From NCBI RefSeq assembly GCF_000002515.2, contig NC_006041.1:1922001-1986000 (forward strand): DNA of 64,000 nt, read 5' to 3'. Below are positions 36,004 to 45,314 of this stretch, in pieces; within the stretch, counting starts at the first letter, position 1; every line of letters begins with the position of its first letter. Below the pieces are notes generated by a model. It did no database searches and was not told where the DNA came from. It saw only the letters and a list, made by a program, of their open reading frames with translations. Source of the stretch: Kluyveromyces lactis. Taxonomy: Eukaryota > Ascomycota > Saccharomycetes > Saccharomycetales > Saccharomycetaceae. A program made the translations under genes and the position numbers.

Positions 36004-37410
36004 ATGGAAACTCTATTGGAAAAAGACCTACCGGAAGGTAAAGAAGAGCGAATCAGGCTGGCGTTGGATTTTATTCGGGAACAACATAGTAAAGAAGGGA
36101 CTGATAATTCAGAGCATGATATTAAGCCCAAGAAGGACGTGTTGAAACCTAGTAAATATGGTAAAAAACGAAAGCCCACAATCAGACAGATTGCACTCCA
36201 TTTTCAAATACCTAAGAGTACGCTATACGATAGGATGAAGGCAGATCAAGGACAAAAGAGGCAAAGAACGATAACTAAGGCAAACGCCGCTGGAGGCCAG
36301 AGTGATGAAATCTCTGATGAAAATAATGAACACGATTTACAAATGCAGTTAAGAAATCAGACAACGAGAACGTATTCTCACTTATCTCAAATGAGATTCA
36401 GCCCGGAAGCAGAATCCGACATGGTGCGAAATATGCAGGGTTATGTATTAGCTTATGGTAATCTGCCATTGATCTCAGATTTAAGAGAGTGCATACCCAG
36501 CACAACAAGGGCGGTACACTTGGGAAATAAATGGATCACTGGTTTCATAAGACGACATGGGGAAGAAACGGTATATGGTATGACGGGCGAGGGGGTATTG
36601 AACGCTAAATTTAAAGATTTTAGGCAATGGAAAAACAAGTTTAGTCAATTGCATGATTTATTCCTTCGGTGCTTGCAATCCAAATTAAAAAGATGCCATC
36701 AGTTTTACTACATCTGTAAATACGTTCCACATGGCTCAAACGAAGCCAATAAGATGATATTTTTTGCATTAAAAGTGAAGATTCAGCAGGTAAATGCTGG
36801 CACAGAGAAAGATGTGACAATATCTTTGCTATGTGAACCAATTACAAGGGAGTTAAGTCCCATCTCTCCTGAAGAAGCAAAGGAACAATTCTTACAAGAT
36901 CTAAATTCCATTTTGAAACGTATAGACGCTAACTCTACGGACCTAGTCGTTTTGGAAGGGTTAACACAGACGGAACATTGGGACTGGTCACAATGTCTAG
37001 AATTAGTCAAAACGCACAAGCTAAACGGTAAATTGTATACGGTTCCCTGGGGAAATGACCTACTCACGAATTGTTTAAACAAGGATAATAATATTGCGGT
37101 CACTTTTGAGAAAATCACACAAGATTCGAATTCAGCGGTGGCTACCAAAGATATGGTTAACTTTACCTCTGTGTCTGTCATGCTTAAGGAAATAATCACC
37201 AACGCAACGCCGTTACCAGCCGTTGCCATCAATAATTCGCGCACTCAAAGGGACGCTATACGGCAATTAATTCGAACTATATCTGAGAATGAGTCGCGGT
37301 TGTATAGAGAAATACATGATCCTGATGCCCGTGTCACTCTTTGCAACATTTTCAATCAAGCGCGCTTACTTGAAGAGTCATTATCTACTTGCGCTGTTGA
37401 ACTCACGTGA
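36004..37410 (+). CDS. psq/CENP-B-type HTH protein, probable domesticated pogo-like transposase
   Basis: A 468-residue protein that I cannot assign to a named yeast gene. Residues about 15-79 form a psq-type helix-turn-helix (RIRLALDFIREQ, then an inserted basic linker, then PTIRQIALHFQIPKSTLYDRMK). Residues about 132-186 resemble the CENP-B/Tc5 HTH (FSPEAESDMVRNMQGYVLAYGNLP... NKWITGFIRRHGE). The C-terminal half aligns by eye with the pogo DDE domain, but its acidic residues look lost: VVLEGLTQTEH stands where LLDNxxxH is expected, and TVPWGNDLLTNCLNK where LPPNTTxxxQPLD is expected. The frame is intact, which suggests a kept DNA-binding function. The ATG at 36004 follows an open TTG-initiated extension. 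It differs from Pdc2/Rag3, the other CENP-B-HTH regulator known in these yeasts. It lies between NDE and SUB2. Confidence 0.7.
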   Translation: METLLEKDLPEGKEERIRLALDFIREQHSKEGTDNSEHDIKPKKDVLKPSKYGKKRKPTIRQIALHFQIPKSTLYDRMKADQGQKRQRTITKANAAGGQSDEISDENNEHDLQMQLRNQTTRTYSHLSQMRFSPEAESDMVRNMQGYVLAYGNLPLISDLRECIPSTTRAVHLGNKWITGFIRRHGEETVYGMTGEGVLNAKFKDFRQWKNKFSQLHDLFLRCLQSKLKRCHQFYYICKYVPHGSNEANKMIFFALKVKIQQVNAGTEKDVTISLLCEPITRELSPISPEEAKEQFLQDLNSILKRIDANSTDLVVLEGLTQTEHWDWSQCLELVKTHKLNGKLYTVPWGNDLLTNCLNKDNNIAVTFEKITQDSNSAVATKDMVNFTSVSVMLKEIITNATPLPAVAINNSRTQRDAIRQLIRTISENESRLYREIHDPDARVTLCNIFNQARLLEESLSTCAVELT

Positions 37411-37769
37411 CTTGTTATTGTCATTTCTGCATTTAATTGGGTTCTAGATTACCCGCATTATTTCACGTGATCAACCAATGTCACTTCTCAGTGGCAAAAT
37501 TGACTGCTTACATGTAGTACGTGGTATCACTCCTGACGACAGTGAAATATATCTGTTTTAACGACGAAATGAGAACGTAAGAAAAAAACAGCGAAAGGTA
37601 AGAGAATTTCAAAACAATAATTTGGCATAGATTATGAAGAAAAGGTGCGTGTTGTGCTCTGACGGTTGTTAATTGAATTAAGGATTTATACGTGTTTAAT
37701 CTAAGGATAGAACTTGTTGAGAAGCAACTTGGTATTGTCAACCACAAGGAAGAAGACCCAACCGAAACA
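37411..37769. promoter_or_regulatory. SUB2 promoter with E-boxes, TTACCCG and AGTGGCAAA
   Basis: Contains CACGTG at 37464-37469 (another overlaps the upstream stop codon at 37404-37409), TTACCCG at 37449-37455 and an Rpn4-like AGTGGCAAA at 37490-37498. Distances to the SUB2 ATG are 270-370 bp. The motifs are short and function is inferred. Confidence 0.4.
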
Positions 37770-39083
37770 ATGTCTCACGAAGCAGAAGAGGATTTATTGG
37801 AGTATTCCGATAACGAACAAGAAGTTCAAGTTGACAACAAGGCCACTGAAGTGAATGCCGAGGGTAACGGTGAGAGCCAAGCAAAGGATTCTGATAAGAA
37901 AGGTTCTTATGTTGGTATTCACTCCACTGGTTTCAAGGATTTCTTGTTGAAGCCAGAATTGTCCAGAGCTATCATTGACTGTGGTTTTGAACATCCTTCT
38001 GAAGTGCAACAACATACCATTCCTCAATCCATTCATGGTACTGACGTCTTATGTCAAGCTAAGTCTGGTCTAGGTAAGACTGCTGTGTTCGTGTTGTCTA
38101 CTTTGCAACAATTGGATCCAGTTCAAGGTGAAGTCAGTGTCGTCGTGCTATGTAACGCGAGAGAATTGGCTTACCAAATTAGAAACGAATACTTGAGATT
38201 CTCCAAATACATGCCAGACGTTAAGACTGCTGTATTTTACGGTGGTACTGAATATAAGAACGATATTGATTTGCTATCCAAGAAGGAAACCGTCCCTCAT
38301 ATCATTGTAGCCACTCCTGGTCGTTTAAAGGCTTTGGTTAGAGACAAGCATATCGATCTATCTCACGTCAAGAACTTTGTCATTGATGAATGTGACAAGG
38401 TCTTGGAAGAATTGGATATGAGAAGAGATGTTCAAGATATTTTTAGAGCCACCCCAAGAGATAAGCAAGTTATGATGTTTTCCGCAACTCTATCCCAAGA
38501 AATCAGACCAATCTGTAGAAGATTCCTTCAAAATCCATTAGAAATCTTTGTCGATGACGAAGCCAAGTTGACTCTACACGGTTTGCAACAATACTATATC
38601 AAATTGAATGAAAAGGAAAAGAACCGTAAGTTGGCTCAATTGTTGGACGATTTGGAATTCAACCAAGTTATCATTTTCGTCAAGTCTACTGTCAGAGCTA
38701 ACGAATTGACCAAACTATTGAATGCTTCTAACTTCCCAGCCATCACTGTGCATGGTCACATGAAACAAGAAGAACGTATTGCTCGTTACAAGGCTTTCAA
38801 GGAATTCGAAAAACGTATTTGTGTTTCCACTGATGTTTTCGGTAGAGGTATTGATATCGAACGTATTAACTTGGCCATTAATTATGATATGCCAAACGAA
38901 GCAGACCAATACTTGCATCGTGTTGGTAGAGCTGGTAGATTCGGTACCAAGGGTTTGGCTATCTCCATGATATCTAGTGAAGATGACGAACAAGTCTTGG
39001 CCAAGATCCAAGAAAGATTTGATGTTAAGATCACTGAGTTCCCAGAAGAAGGTGTTGATCCATCTACTTATTTGAACACTTAG
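37770..39083 (+). CDS. SUB2: Sub2/UAP56 DEAD-box RNA helicase (splicing, TREX mRNA export)
   Basis: A 437-residue DECD-box ATPase that acts in spliceosome assembly and couples transcription to nuclear export through TREX. It shows [12 protein letters not shown] (Q motif) near residue 76, Walker A AKSGLGKT near 98, the signature [17 protein letters not shown] near 200, SAT in MFSATLS, and [10 protein letters not shown] near 385. The acidic N-terminus [18 protein letters not shown] is specific to yeast Sub2 (446 residues). The frame is open upstream from a GTG at 37692, but the ATG at 37770 gives the conserved start. It borders NDE in S. cerevisiae too (YDL084/085); here the psq-like gene lies between them. 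Confidence 0.97.
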   Translation: MSHEAEEDLLEYSDNEQEVQVDNKATEVNAEGNGESQAKDSDKKGSYVGIHSTGFKDFLLKPELSRAIIDCGFEHPSEVQQHTIPQSIHGTDVLCQAKSGLGKTAVFVLSTLQQLDPVQGEVSVVVLCNARELAYQIRNEYLRFSKYMPDVKTAVFYGGTEYKNDIDLLSKKETVPHIIVATPGRLKALVRDKHIDLSHVKNFVIDECDKVLEELDMRRDVQDIFRATPRDKQVMMFSATLSQEIRPICRRFLQNPLEIFVDDEAKLTLHGLQQYYIKLNEKEKNRKLAQLLDDLEFNQVIIFVKSTVRANELTKLLNASNFPAITVHGHMKQEERIARYKAFKEFEKRICVSTDVFGRGIDIERINLAINYDMPNEADQYLHRVGRAGRFGTKGLAISMISSEDDEQVLAKIQERFDVKITEFPEEGVDPSTYLNT

Positions 39084-39625
39084 ATATTTCATCATAGCGT
39101 TTTACTTCAGAATTTTTTACCAAAACTAGAAAATTGCAAAAACAAGCTGGAATGTGTATTATCAAATAAAATGTGGTTTTTATACAGTTTAAAACGAATT
39201 TCCAATAGTCCCATTATAACTAAGTAACATAATTGGAGTATAAGTGTATAAAATCAATTCAATTCTCATGAAAAAAAGCTTCATTGTATGTCGGGTTTAG
39301 GTATTAGTGTTTCCTCATATGCCCTTGCAGATAATTAAAGCGGAGACGTCTGTCATGAATATAATATAAACTGGATTTATGTGATGTACATAAGGTCTAT
39401 CAAGCCGCTTGTCAGCTTTTACAGGTGAGAAAAGTAAACATATGGGCCTTTCTGGACAAGCAGGTTACGCTTTCTGTAGTCGAACCGTGTCATTGGCGTG
39501 GTTCGGCAGAAACGACGTCTGTTTCTTTTATTTTTATGTGTTATTATTGTCATTTGGTCTTCCTGCAGACGAAAATAAGAAATAGAATAATAACTCTGGG
39601 GTAAAAACAAATAAAGAGTATGTTC
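39084..39625. other. SUB2 / FDO1-like convergent 3' region, no gene
   Basis: A 542-bp AT-rich gap between convergent genes; nothing supportable. Confidence 0.5.
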
Positions 39626-40786
39626 TTACAAGACATCCTTTACAGTCCCATCTGCTGTATTAAAACTCCGTAATTTTGGTAGTGCCGCACCTTTCGGAAG
39701 CGATGGCCTATTGAGATGCAATATAGGCAGTTCAGGACGCTCTATTTTCTGATTTGAACTGCTGTTGATCCTAATCAAATGTGAATCAGGTGTCACCTCT
39801 GATACCGTACTCAGACTTGGTAAATGCTGCGCTGCTGGAACTGATGCGGCTGGAGTCACCATGTTTGCTGTTGAGGGACTAAGTCCATTATTAAACTGCT
39901 GGCTATGATTCACAAGCTGAGTACTATCATGAGAGATGTCAGATTCGGTATTATCAAGATTCTCTGGCTTGTCTTCAATTGGAGAATGTTGGAGTGTCGA
40001 CCCATGAATGCTTCCATTTTCCGGATTTTGTTCCTCTTTAAGAACCTTTGTAGCAAGTATTCCTAATGTGTTTAACATGTTGGAATCCGACGAGTGTAAC
40101 TGTCTTGAAATAAATGGCTTCCTGACCGATGCAGATGGCACGGAAGTTGGTCTAGAGAGGCGAGGATTATAGACTTGGCTTTGGTTCAATAATCTGGAAA
40201 GTCTGTTGATTTCTTTGTTTTTCGACATGATCGTTTCTCTGTATTTTGTGATCTTGACCGAAGTACCCTCTAACTGTCTCTGTAGGTCTGTCTTTTGTAC
40301 CATCAAATTGTATTTCATACTTTCAAATTGTTGCTTGGCGAGATTTTGTTCCACTTGGAACCCGCTCTGAAGTTCGTTGAGATTTTGTACTAGAAACATA
40401 TTCTTCAACGTCAATTGTTTGGCCCGTTCTTGTGATTTGGTTAACGCTGTCATTAAATGCCGTAATGAGGTAATAATGTCATTGTTTACATCTTTGTCTT
40501 TCTCATCTGCGGTACCATTTTTCGTATCATCAGAACCCGTATCCCCTTTGTGATTCGAAGCAGGTATCTCCGCTGTAGATTGTAACGCATTTAAGGTATT
40601 CAAGGTTCTCTGAGCATTTTCTATAGCTAAACTTACTTGGTCGTTCAATGAATCCTCCTGCGTCGATATTGACGAAGTATTCGAAATGGTCGAACTCTTT
40701 CTCTCCAAATCGTTAGGCGTAAATATCACGGACGGTGAATGAACATTATTTACCTCTCCCTCAGTCTTTAATTGAGTTTCTGTCAT
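39626..40786 (-). CDS. FDO1: Fdo1-like coiled-coil protein (YMR144W family), tentative
   Basis: A 386-residue protein with disordered Ser/Thr-rich ends and one clear helical/coiled-coil block at about residues 110-205 (SLRHLMTALTKSQERAKQL through RETIMSKNKEINRLSRLL). The tail ends with a proline/leucine-rich stretch. There is no catalytic motif. In S. cerevisiae YMR144W (FDO1, 342 residues) lies between NDE1 and RPS16A. This gene lies between SUB2 and RPS16 in the merged order, so position is the main argument. Fdo1 works with the forkhead protein Fkh1 in donor preference of mating-type switching. The upstream region carries SCB/MCB-like sites. A different coiled-coil protein at this position cannot be excluded. 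Confidence 0.6.
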   Translation of the reverse strand: MTETQLKTEGEVNNVHSPSVIFTPNDLERKSSTISNTSSISTQEDSLNDQVSLAIENAQRTLNTLNALQSTAEIPASNHKGDTGSDDTKNGTADEKDKDVNNDIITSLRHLMTALTKSQERAKQLTLKNMFLVQNLNELQSGFQVEQNLAKQQFESMKYNLMVQKTDLQRQLEGTSVKITKYRETIMSKNKEINRLSRLLNQSQVYNPRLSRPTSVPSASVRKPFISRQLHSSDSNMLNTLGILATKVLKEEQNPENGSIHGSTLQHSPIEDKPENLDNTESDISHDSTQLVNHSQQFNNGLSPSTANMVTPAASVPAAQHLPSLSTVSEVTPDSHLIRINSSSNQKIERPELPILHLNRPSLPKGAALPKLRSFNTADGTVKDVL

Positions 40787-41505
40787 CCCAAATGAAGTGC
40801 TAGTCGCAAATATTGCTATGCTCTCAACCTTTATGTCCCGATATCAATCTTGAATTACTGTTATTATCGATTTTTCAGCAAGCAGGCCTGCCTTTGGGAA
40901 CTTGTATGTTTGGTATGTATACACTCGCTGCTGTAATTAATACTCGACTGAGGTTGGACTTGGTTTGATAGCGCGCTACACCGTATTTCCTTTTATTCCC
41001 TGATGGTATTTTAAATCTTTATCATTTTAGGATTGTGCACTTTGACGCGAAACGACGCGTATTATGAAATTTCAAGAATCACGTTCGGGAAAAAGTACTT
41101 CGGGTTTGATCAATTGTGAAGCGGGCGAAGTCCAAACAGAGTCATGCGCAATGAAACTGTATCTGCCCAAATGGTCGCACATACGGTCAAGATCCTGCAG
41201 CTCAACAGGAACGTTTCTTGTTCGTGGAGAATGCGCCAAATATGTAGAAATTATTGGCGCATAACACTCTTTCATTGTAATTAGCTAGTTAGTAGATGGG
41301 AAGTGGGGCATTGGCACCTAATAACTGTAACGTGTCAGTATGTCTGCTCAATGACTGGAAATGAATGAACTGCAAACGAACGAGTAAGGTGAAATATTAA
41401 CGTTCTACCCGTGATATTAGGCTATACAGTATGTAGATGTAGTATATATGTTGATAATATAAGATACAATAGAAAATTGATATGATGATTTCCATAGGAT
41501 CCTGA
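40787..41505. other. FDO1-like upstream region / RPS16 3' flank
   Basis: A 719-bp gap. At 41064-41275 both strands are open for 66-67 codons from ATG; neither product is recognisable. SCB/MCB-like sites at 41046-41060 are listed separately. Confidence 0.45.
41046..41060. promoter_or_regulatory. SCB-like CGCGAAA and MCB ACGCGT pair
   Basis: CGCGAAA at 41046-41052 and ACGCGT at 41055-41060 lie about 260 bp upstream of the FDO1-like ATG. These are the SBF and MBF target motifs of late G1. Having both within 15 bases is suggestive of G1/S control. Confidence 0.45.
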
Positions 41506-42516
41506 TTAACGGTAAGATTTTTGGAATCTAGATCTAGCACCTCTACCACCGAATTTCTTTGGTTCTGGTCTTCTAGAATCAGCGATCAACAAGGTTCTGT
41601 CGTAAGAAGTGAAAGCCTTCTTCAATTCGTTCTTGGATTGTTCATCGACGAACTTTTGGTGGTAAGCAACCAAACCCTTAGCGATAGCTTGTCTGATAGC
41701 ATAGACTTGAGAGACGTGACCACCACCGGTAACCTTAACTCTGATGTCGATGTTGGCGAACTTGTCCAAACCAACCAATAACAATGGTTCGTAAACCTTG
41801 AATCTCAAGATTTCTGGTTGCACCAAGGTGATTGGAGAACCGTTAACCTTGATCAAACCCTTACCGGCCTTAACGTGGGCAACGGCAGTAGCAGACTTCT
41901 TCTTACCAAAAGTCTATAGGAAAAATAATGAGGTAATAGTTTCAAAACTGTTAGTAAAATACGTTTTTCCAATGACATTGGAACTGGGAAAGCCCTTGAC
42001 TAAAAACATAGGTGATGCCAGAAAGGTGGGTATTTGAACCGTTTCATACACGTCGATAACATCTTTGGAGGTCATTTGCTTCTTAGTTATAAATAGCCTG
42101 AATATCCTTACTGGTGTTACTGGTGGTGAAATGATTCTGTCAGAGTGGTTTTGGATAGCCCACATTATACAAATGGTATATTACGGTGATTCCCCTTAAT
42201 CAAATCTTGTCTGGTATCTTTTTACCACATCCTGTTTCCTTCGGTGATTCTCATTATATGGTAGGTTCAATCCACATTTAATTTGTTCATGCTATCACGA
42301 GCAAATCGGTCATTGCTTAGCGATAGAACTTGAAACACACACGCTCTTGTTGCTACAATTCATATTACATTCAGAAAGTACTAGTAACCATTATTTTTTT
42401 CACTCTCATGTTACATTATCATGTTTTCTTCAATTCGGGATTCTCAGTTCGTTCCGCGCTCGTTCGCTTGTTCATTCGTTGTTTTAACATACTTGGACAC
42501 TTGGGACAGTAGACAT
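41506..42516 (-). CDS. RPS16: 40S ribosomal protein uS9 (Rps16), one intron
   Basis: Spliced gene on the minus strand: exon 1 42493-42516 encodes MSTVPSVQ, intron 41914-42492 (579 bp), exon 2 41506-41913; 143 residues in total, equal to yeast Rps16. The intron begins GTATGT, has TACTAAC at 41950-41956 and ends CTATAG. The intron position after codon eight is the same as in S. cerevisiae RPS16A/B. Exon 2 carries the conserved [20 protein letters not shown] and the C-terminal [11 protein letters not shown] tail that reaches the ribosomal P site. It is divergent from RPL13, as RPS16 and RPL13 are in both S. cerevisiae copies. Confidence 0.97.
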
Positions 42517-42679
42517 CTTCGACTTTGCTTGCTTTTGTCTGAACTAAATATCCTAATAACAACCTAATCAACAGTAAATCAAGACTATACACATGAAATA
42601 CACTTGTTAACTACCTTGTACCATACAAATTGTAATCTCTAATTCTTTTTCCATGATAATTTTCAAATTCTAACAAACT

Positions 42680-43015
42680 TCCAAGGGTAGAAACCTCTCA
42701 GCCAGAGAGAGGTGGGAACCACGGTCGCCTCAGAGTACACCAGAGGCTCACCACTATGCTGAGACGGTGTGTTTGGGTTGTGTCCGAGGACCTTGTGAAA
42801 CTGGCGGCGCCCATGGTACGAAGGTTACTACGGATGGTTACCTGTGGTGGAAGAGGAATTGCCTAGGAACAGTCCATCCCCACCTAGAGATAGAGTTTCC
42901 AGGCTGGAATTGCGAACTGGATTCCTGCCTAGAGTGGCGGAGCCACCAGCCTGTTGCCAGCAATGGAATTCGGAAAGAGAGAAATGAACCGAGCTCGTCG
43001 TAGACCCCGTTTCGT
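42680..43015. ncRNA. Candidate structured RNA or structured leader, GC-rich island A (strand uncertain)
   Basis: No protein-like frame. Several hairpins are visible: CCTCTC/GAGAGG (42694-42699 with 42707-42712), GCCTC/GAGGC (42727-42731 with 42743-42747), AGGC-t-GGAAT/ATTCC-t-GCCT (42901-42930), and GTGGC/GCCAC around GGA (42934-42946). In an AT-rich genome such a hairpin series suggests an RNA gene or a structured 5' leader of RPS16. I could not match it to SRP, RNase P, MRP, U1-U6, U3, snR30 or telomerase RNA by the signatures I remember. Confidence 0.35.
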
Positions 43016-43090
43016 TCGAATAAGAGTGTCAGTCTTTCCTTATGAGGGAATTTGTATTTATAACAGTACTGATAGCAACACTGTTCACCA

Positions 43091-43103
43091 CATGTCTGGG
43101 TGT
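43091..43103 (-). promoter_or_regulatory. Rap1-like site between RPS16 and RPL13
   Basis: On the minus strand the bases read ACACCCAGACATG, one mismatch from the Rap1 consensus ACACCCRYACAY. Ribosomal protein genes of this family are Rap1/Fhl1 controlled. It lies between the two GC-rich islands, 575 bp from each start codon, farther than usual. Confidence 0.4.
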
Positions 43104-43244
43104 TACATTCATGAGACAGTCCCGATATTAACCGAGACTGTTGCATCTGTGCACCACGGTCTATTTATGTTCAACTTTTATATCTACTTCCTAAACAGGA
43201 AATATCTGATCCTCATCCAACAAAAGGAAAAGAGTTTCGCATCG

Positions 43245-43510
43245 AGGAGTCTATTGTCACGGGCGTATCCTCCCTAGTCCCAGGCAGAAACGCTTCCCGC
43301 CACATTGTCCGCTCTTCTCCCTTCTCCCCACCACTCGACACCTTCTTGCCTAGGCTGGGTTGGAAGCAGTAGCCTAGCTTGCACTAGCTCCAGTCTCTCC
43401 AACACCGTACCTTGTACTGCGCAAGATCCTGTTCCCTTAGTACGGGGCTGTCTCAACATTCCATCCCGCCTCGCGGTACTGGGAATTGTTTCTGTTCTGT
43501 TTGGCTTCAA
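43245..43510. ncRNA. Candidate structured RNA or structured leader, GC-rich island B (strand uncertain)
   Basis: No protein-like frame on either strand. Pairings include TTCCC-tt-AGTAC (43432-43443) with GTACTGGGAA (43476-43485), ten pairs closing a 32-base loop; GTTGGA (43359-43364) with TCCAAC (43398-43403); and the alternative TAGGCT (43351-43356) with AGCCTA (43371-43376). It is separated from island A by about 230 bp of ordinary sequence, so the two may be independent. Identity unknown. Confidence 0.3.
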
Positions 43511-43665
43511 TTTCCTAGTATCTCGATATTGAATTATGGTTATTATTATTCAAAATTTTAAGCGTTACCAGTTGAAATATATATACAGATATTTAACAGT
43601 AGTATTAGGTGGTACTGTTGTGTTAGCATAAGACTACGTTAAGGTAAACCAAGGATCAAGTAACA

Positions 43666-44857
43666 ATGGGTATGTCTATAGACGTGTTATAAAGAGCACC
43701 AACCGAATTGACGAGATTTTAGCGTGGGTTATACGTTTTATGAATTAAATAATGAAATGATGATTACAGATACCGATACGAATATGGGATATGTTTGATA
43801 TAAGATAACTGAGAAATAGGATGAACTTATGAGATTAGCGTGGTTAACTTCTACGGAGACAAACGTATTATTATTCACAGAGAAATTCCAGATGAGGAGA
43901 TTCCTGAAATGATAAGATGAATGAATCTACACAATATTGATTTTAATGTAACCAGGGACAGAATATGATGAAAACCTATATTAGCTTTCATAATGCATCG
44001 AATAGAATATATGAGGATGAAGAACATGAAAATTCAGAGACAGATTTCTCATTTTGGAGCACTCGTAATCAGCAGGTAAATTCAGGAGCACCTATTTGTG
44101 AAGAATATAACCGCAACGCCGAAACAACTCATCTCAATGGTGGTTTGGTATTAACTTTTTTACTTCCAATTGATGAATACATTTTGACTAACAAACTAAC
44201 TTAAAATTTGGATCTCTCGGTAATTATTTATCGAAATGTTTCATTTTGAATTTTTAAACAGCTATCTCCAAGAACTTACCAATTTTGAAGAACCACTTCA
44301 GAAAGCACTGGCAAGAACGTGTCAAGGTGCACTTCGACCAAGCTGGTAAGAAGGTCTCCAGACGTCACGCCAGAGCTTCTAAGGCTGCCAAGATCGCTCC
44401 AAGACCATTGGACTTGTTGAGACCAGTCGTCAGAGCTCCAACTGTTAAGTACAACAGAAAGGTTAGAGCTGGTAGAGGTTTCACCTTGGCTGAAATTAAG
44501 GCTGCTGGTTTGACTCCTGCTTACGCCAGAACCATTGGTATTGCTGTCGACCACAGACGTCAAAACAGAAACCAAGAAATCTTGGACTTGAACATCCAAA
44601 GATTGAAGGAATACCAATCTAAGATCATCGTCTTCCCAAGAAAGGGTAAGGCTCCAGAAGCTGAACAAACTTTGTCTGCTGCTGCCTCTTTCCCAATTGT
44701 CCAACCAGTTACTGACTCTGAAACCAGAGCTGTTGAAGACAACGGTGAATCTGCTTACAGAACTTTGAGATTGGCTAGATCCGACAAGAGATACAAGGGT
44801 ATCAGAGAAAAGAGAGCTAAGGACAAGGCTGAAGCTGAAGCTGAAAAGAAGAAATAA
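43666..44857 (+). CDS. RPL13: 60S ribosomal protein eL13 (Rpl13), one intron
   Basis: Spliced: exon 1 is only ATGG (43666-43669), intron 43670-44261 (592 bp), exon 2 44262-44857; 199 residues, identical in length to yeast Rpl13. The donor is GTATGT and the acceptor AACAG; GACTAAC/AACTAAC at about 44187-44202 are the likely branch region. The product starts [18 protein letters not shown], has the conserved [21 protein letters not shown] and ends in an acidic/basic EAEAEKKK tail. The four-base first exon is the same as in S. cerevisiae. A 79-codon open frame inside the intron (43965-44204) is probably chance. Confidence 0.97.
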
Positions 44858-45314
44858 GCAACTCCATACCTTTTATTCAAATACTAGACAAAACGTTGTT
44901 TTATTTTATAAATATCTTTTAATCAAATTATCTTTCCGTCATTAAGAATTAATGTCACCGCATCCCCTTTCTCAATAAGTTTCCTGTTTGGTAATTATGA
45001 GACATTGTCTACCGTGTAAAAAAACGTATAAACTATAATATTTTACATCTAATTCAAATTATCAGATTATCAATTTGTCTAATGATATTATGGAACCTTA
45101 TACGATCCTACTTATATTTCAAAGTGTCACTAGTGATGAGATGCTTTGAAGATTGGACGTTTGTGTATTAAAAACGGTTGATTATATATACATATTTGTG
45201 TATACACTCAAATGATGTGTTATTTGATTCTCAAATTTAACGTAGTAAGTAGTAGCTTAATGCGCTAGTAATAAAAACAGAATTTATTCCTCCTATGTTA
45301 AAAGTTAACCTAAT
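44858..45314. other. RPL13 / RPP1A convergent 3' region, no gene
   Basis: A 457-bp AT-rich gap; nothing supportable. Confidence 0.5.

Larger units (their letters stand above)
42517..43665. other. RPS16/RPL13 divergent gap with two GC-rich islands
   Basis: A 1.15-kb divergent ribosomal-protein promoter region. Hand counts for two 60-base lines inside the islands (42721-42780 and 43321-43380) give about 57% G+C, against 37% for 43141-43200 between them. The islands start about 165 bp from the RPS16 ATG and end about 155 bp from the RPL13 ATG, almost symmetrically. They are listed separately with the Rap1-like site. Confidence 0.6.

Noticed and set aside
41914-42165. Minus-strand ORF inside the RPS16 intron
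   Set aside because: It ends with the intron's own TAG and has no protein character.
43430-43490. Minus-strand GGCGGGATGG...GTTGAGA resembling part of the yeast SRP RNA
   Set aside because: The universal UGUAAU of the Alu domain is missing upstream and later SRP domains do not follow.
42680-43510. snR30/U17, RNase P/MRP, U3 or telomerase RNA in the GC-rich islands
   Set aside because: None of the signature motifs I remember (for example ATATTCCTA/AAACCAT of snR30, or a Kluyveromyces telomere template) occurs on either strand.
43757-43812. ATGATGA and CTGA in the RPL13 intron, as a box C/D snoRNA
   Set aside because: No terminal stem joins the boxes and no C'/D' pair is clear; such short motifs are expected by chance in an AT-rich intron.
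43965-44204. 79-codon ORF inside the RPL13 intron
   Set aside because: No recognisable product; lies wholly between strong splice sites and ends near the branch region, so chance is likely.
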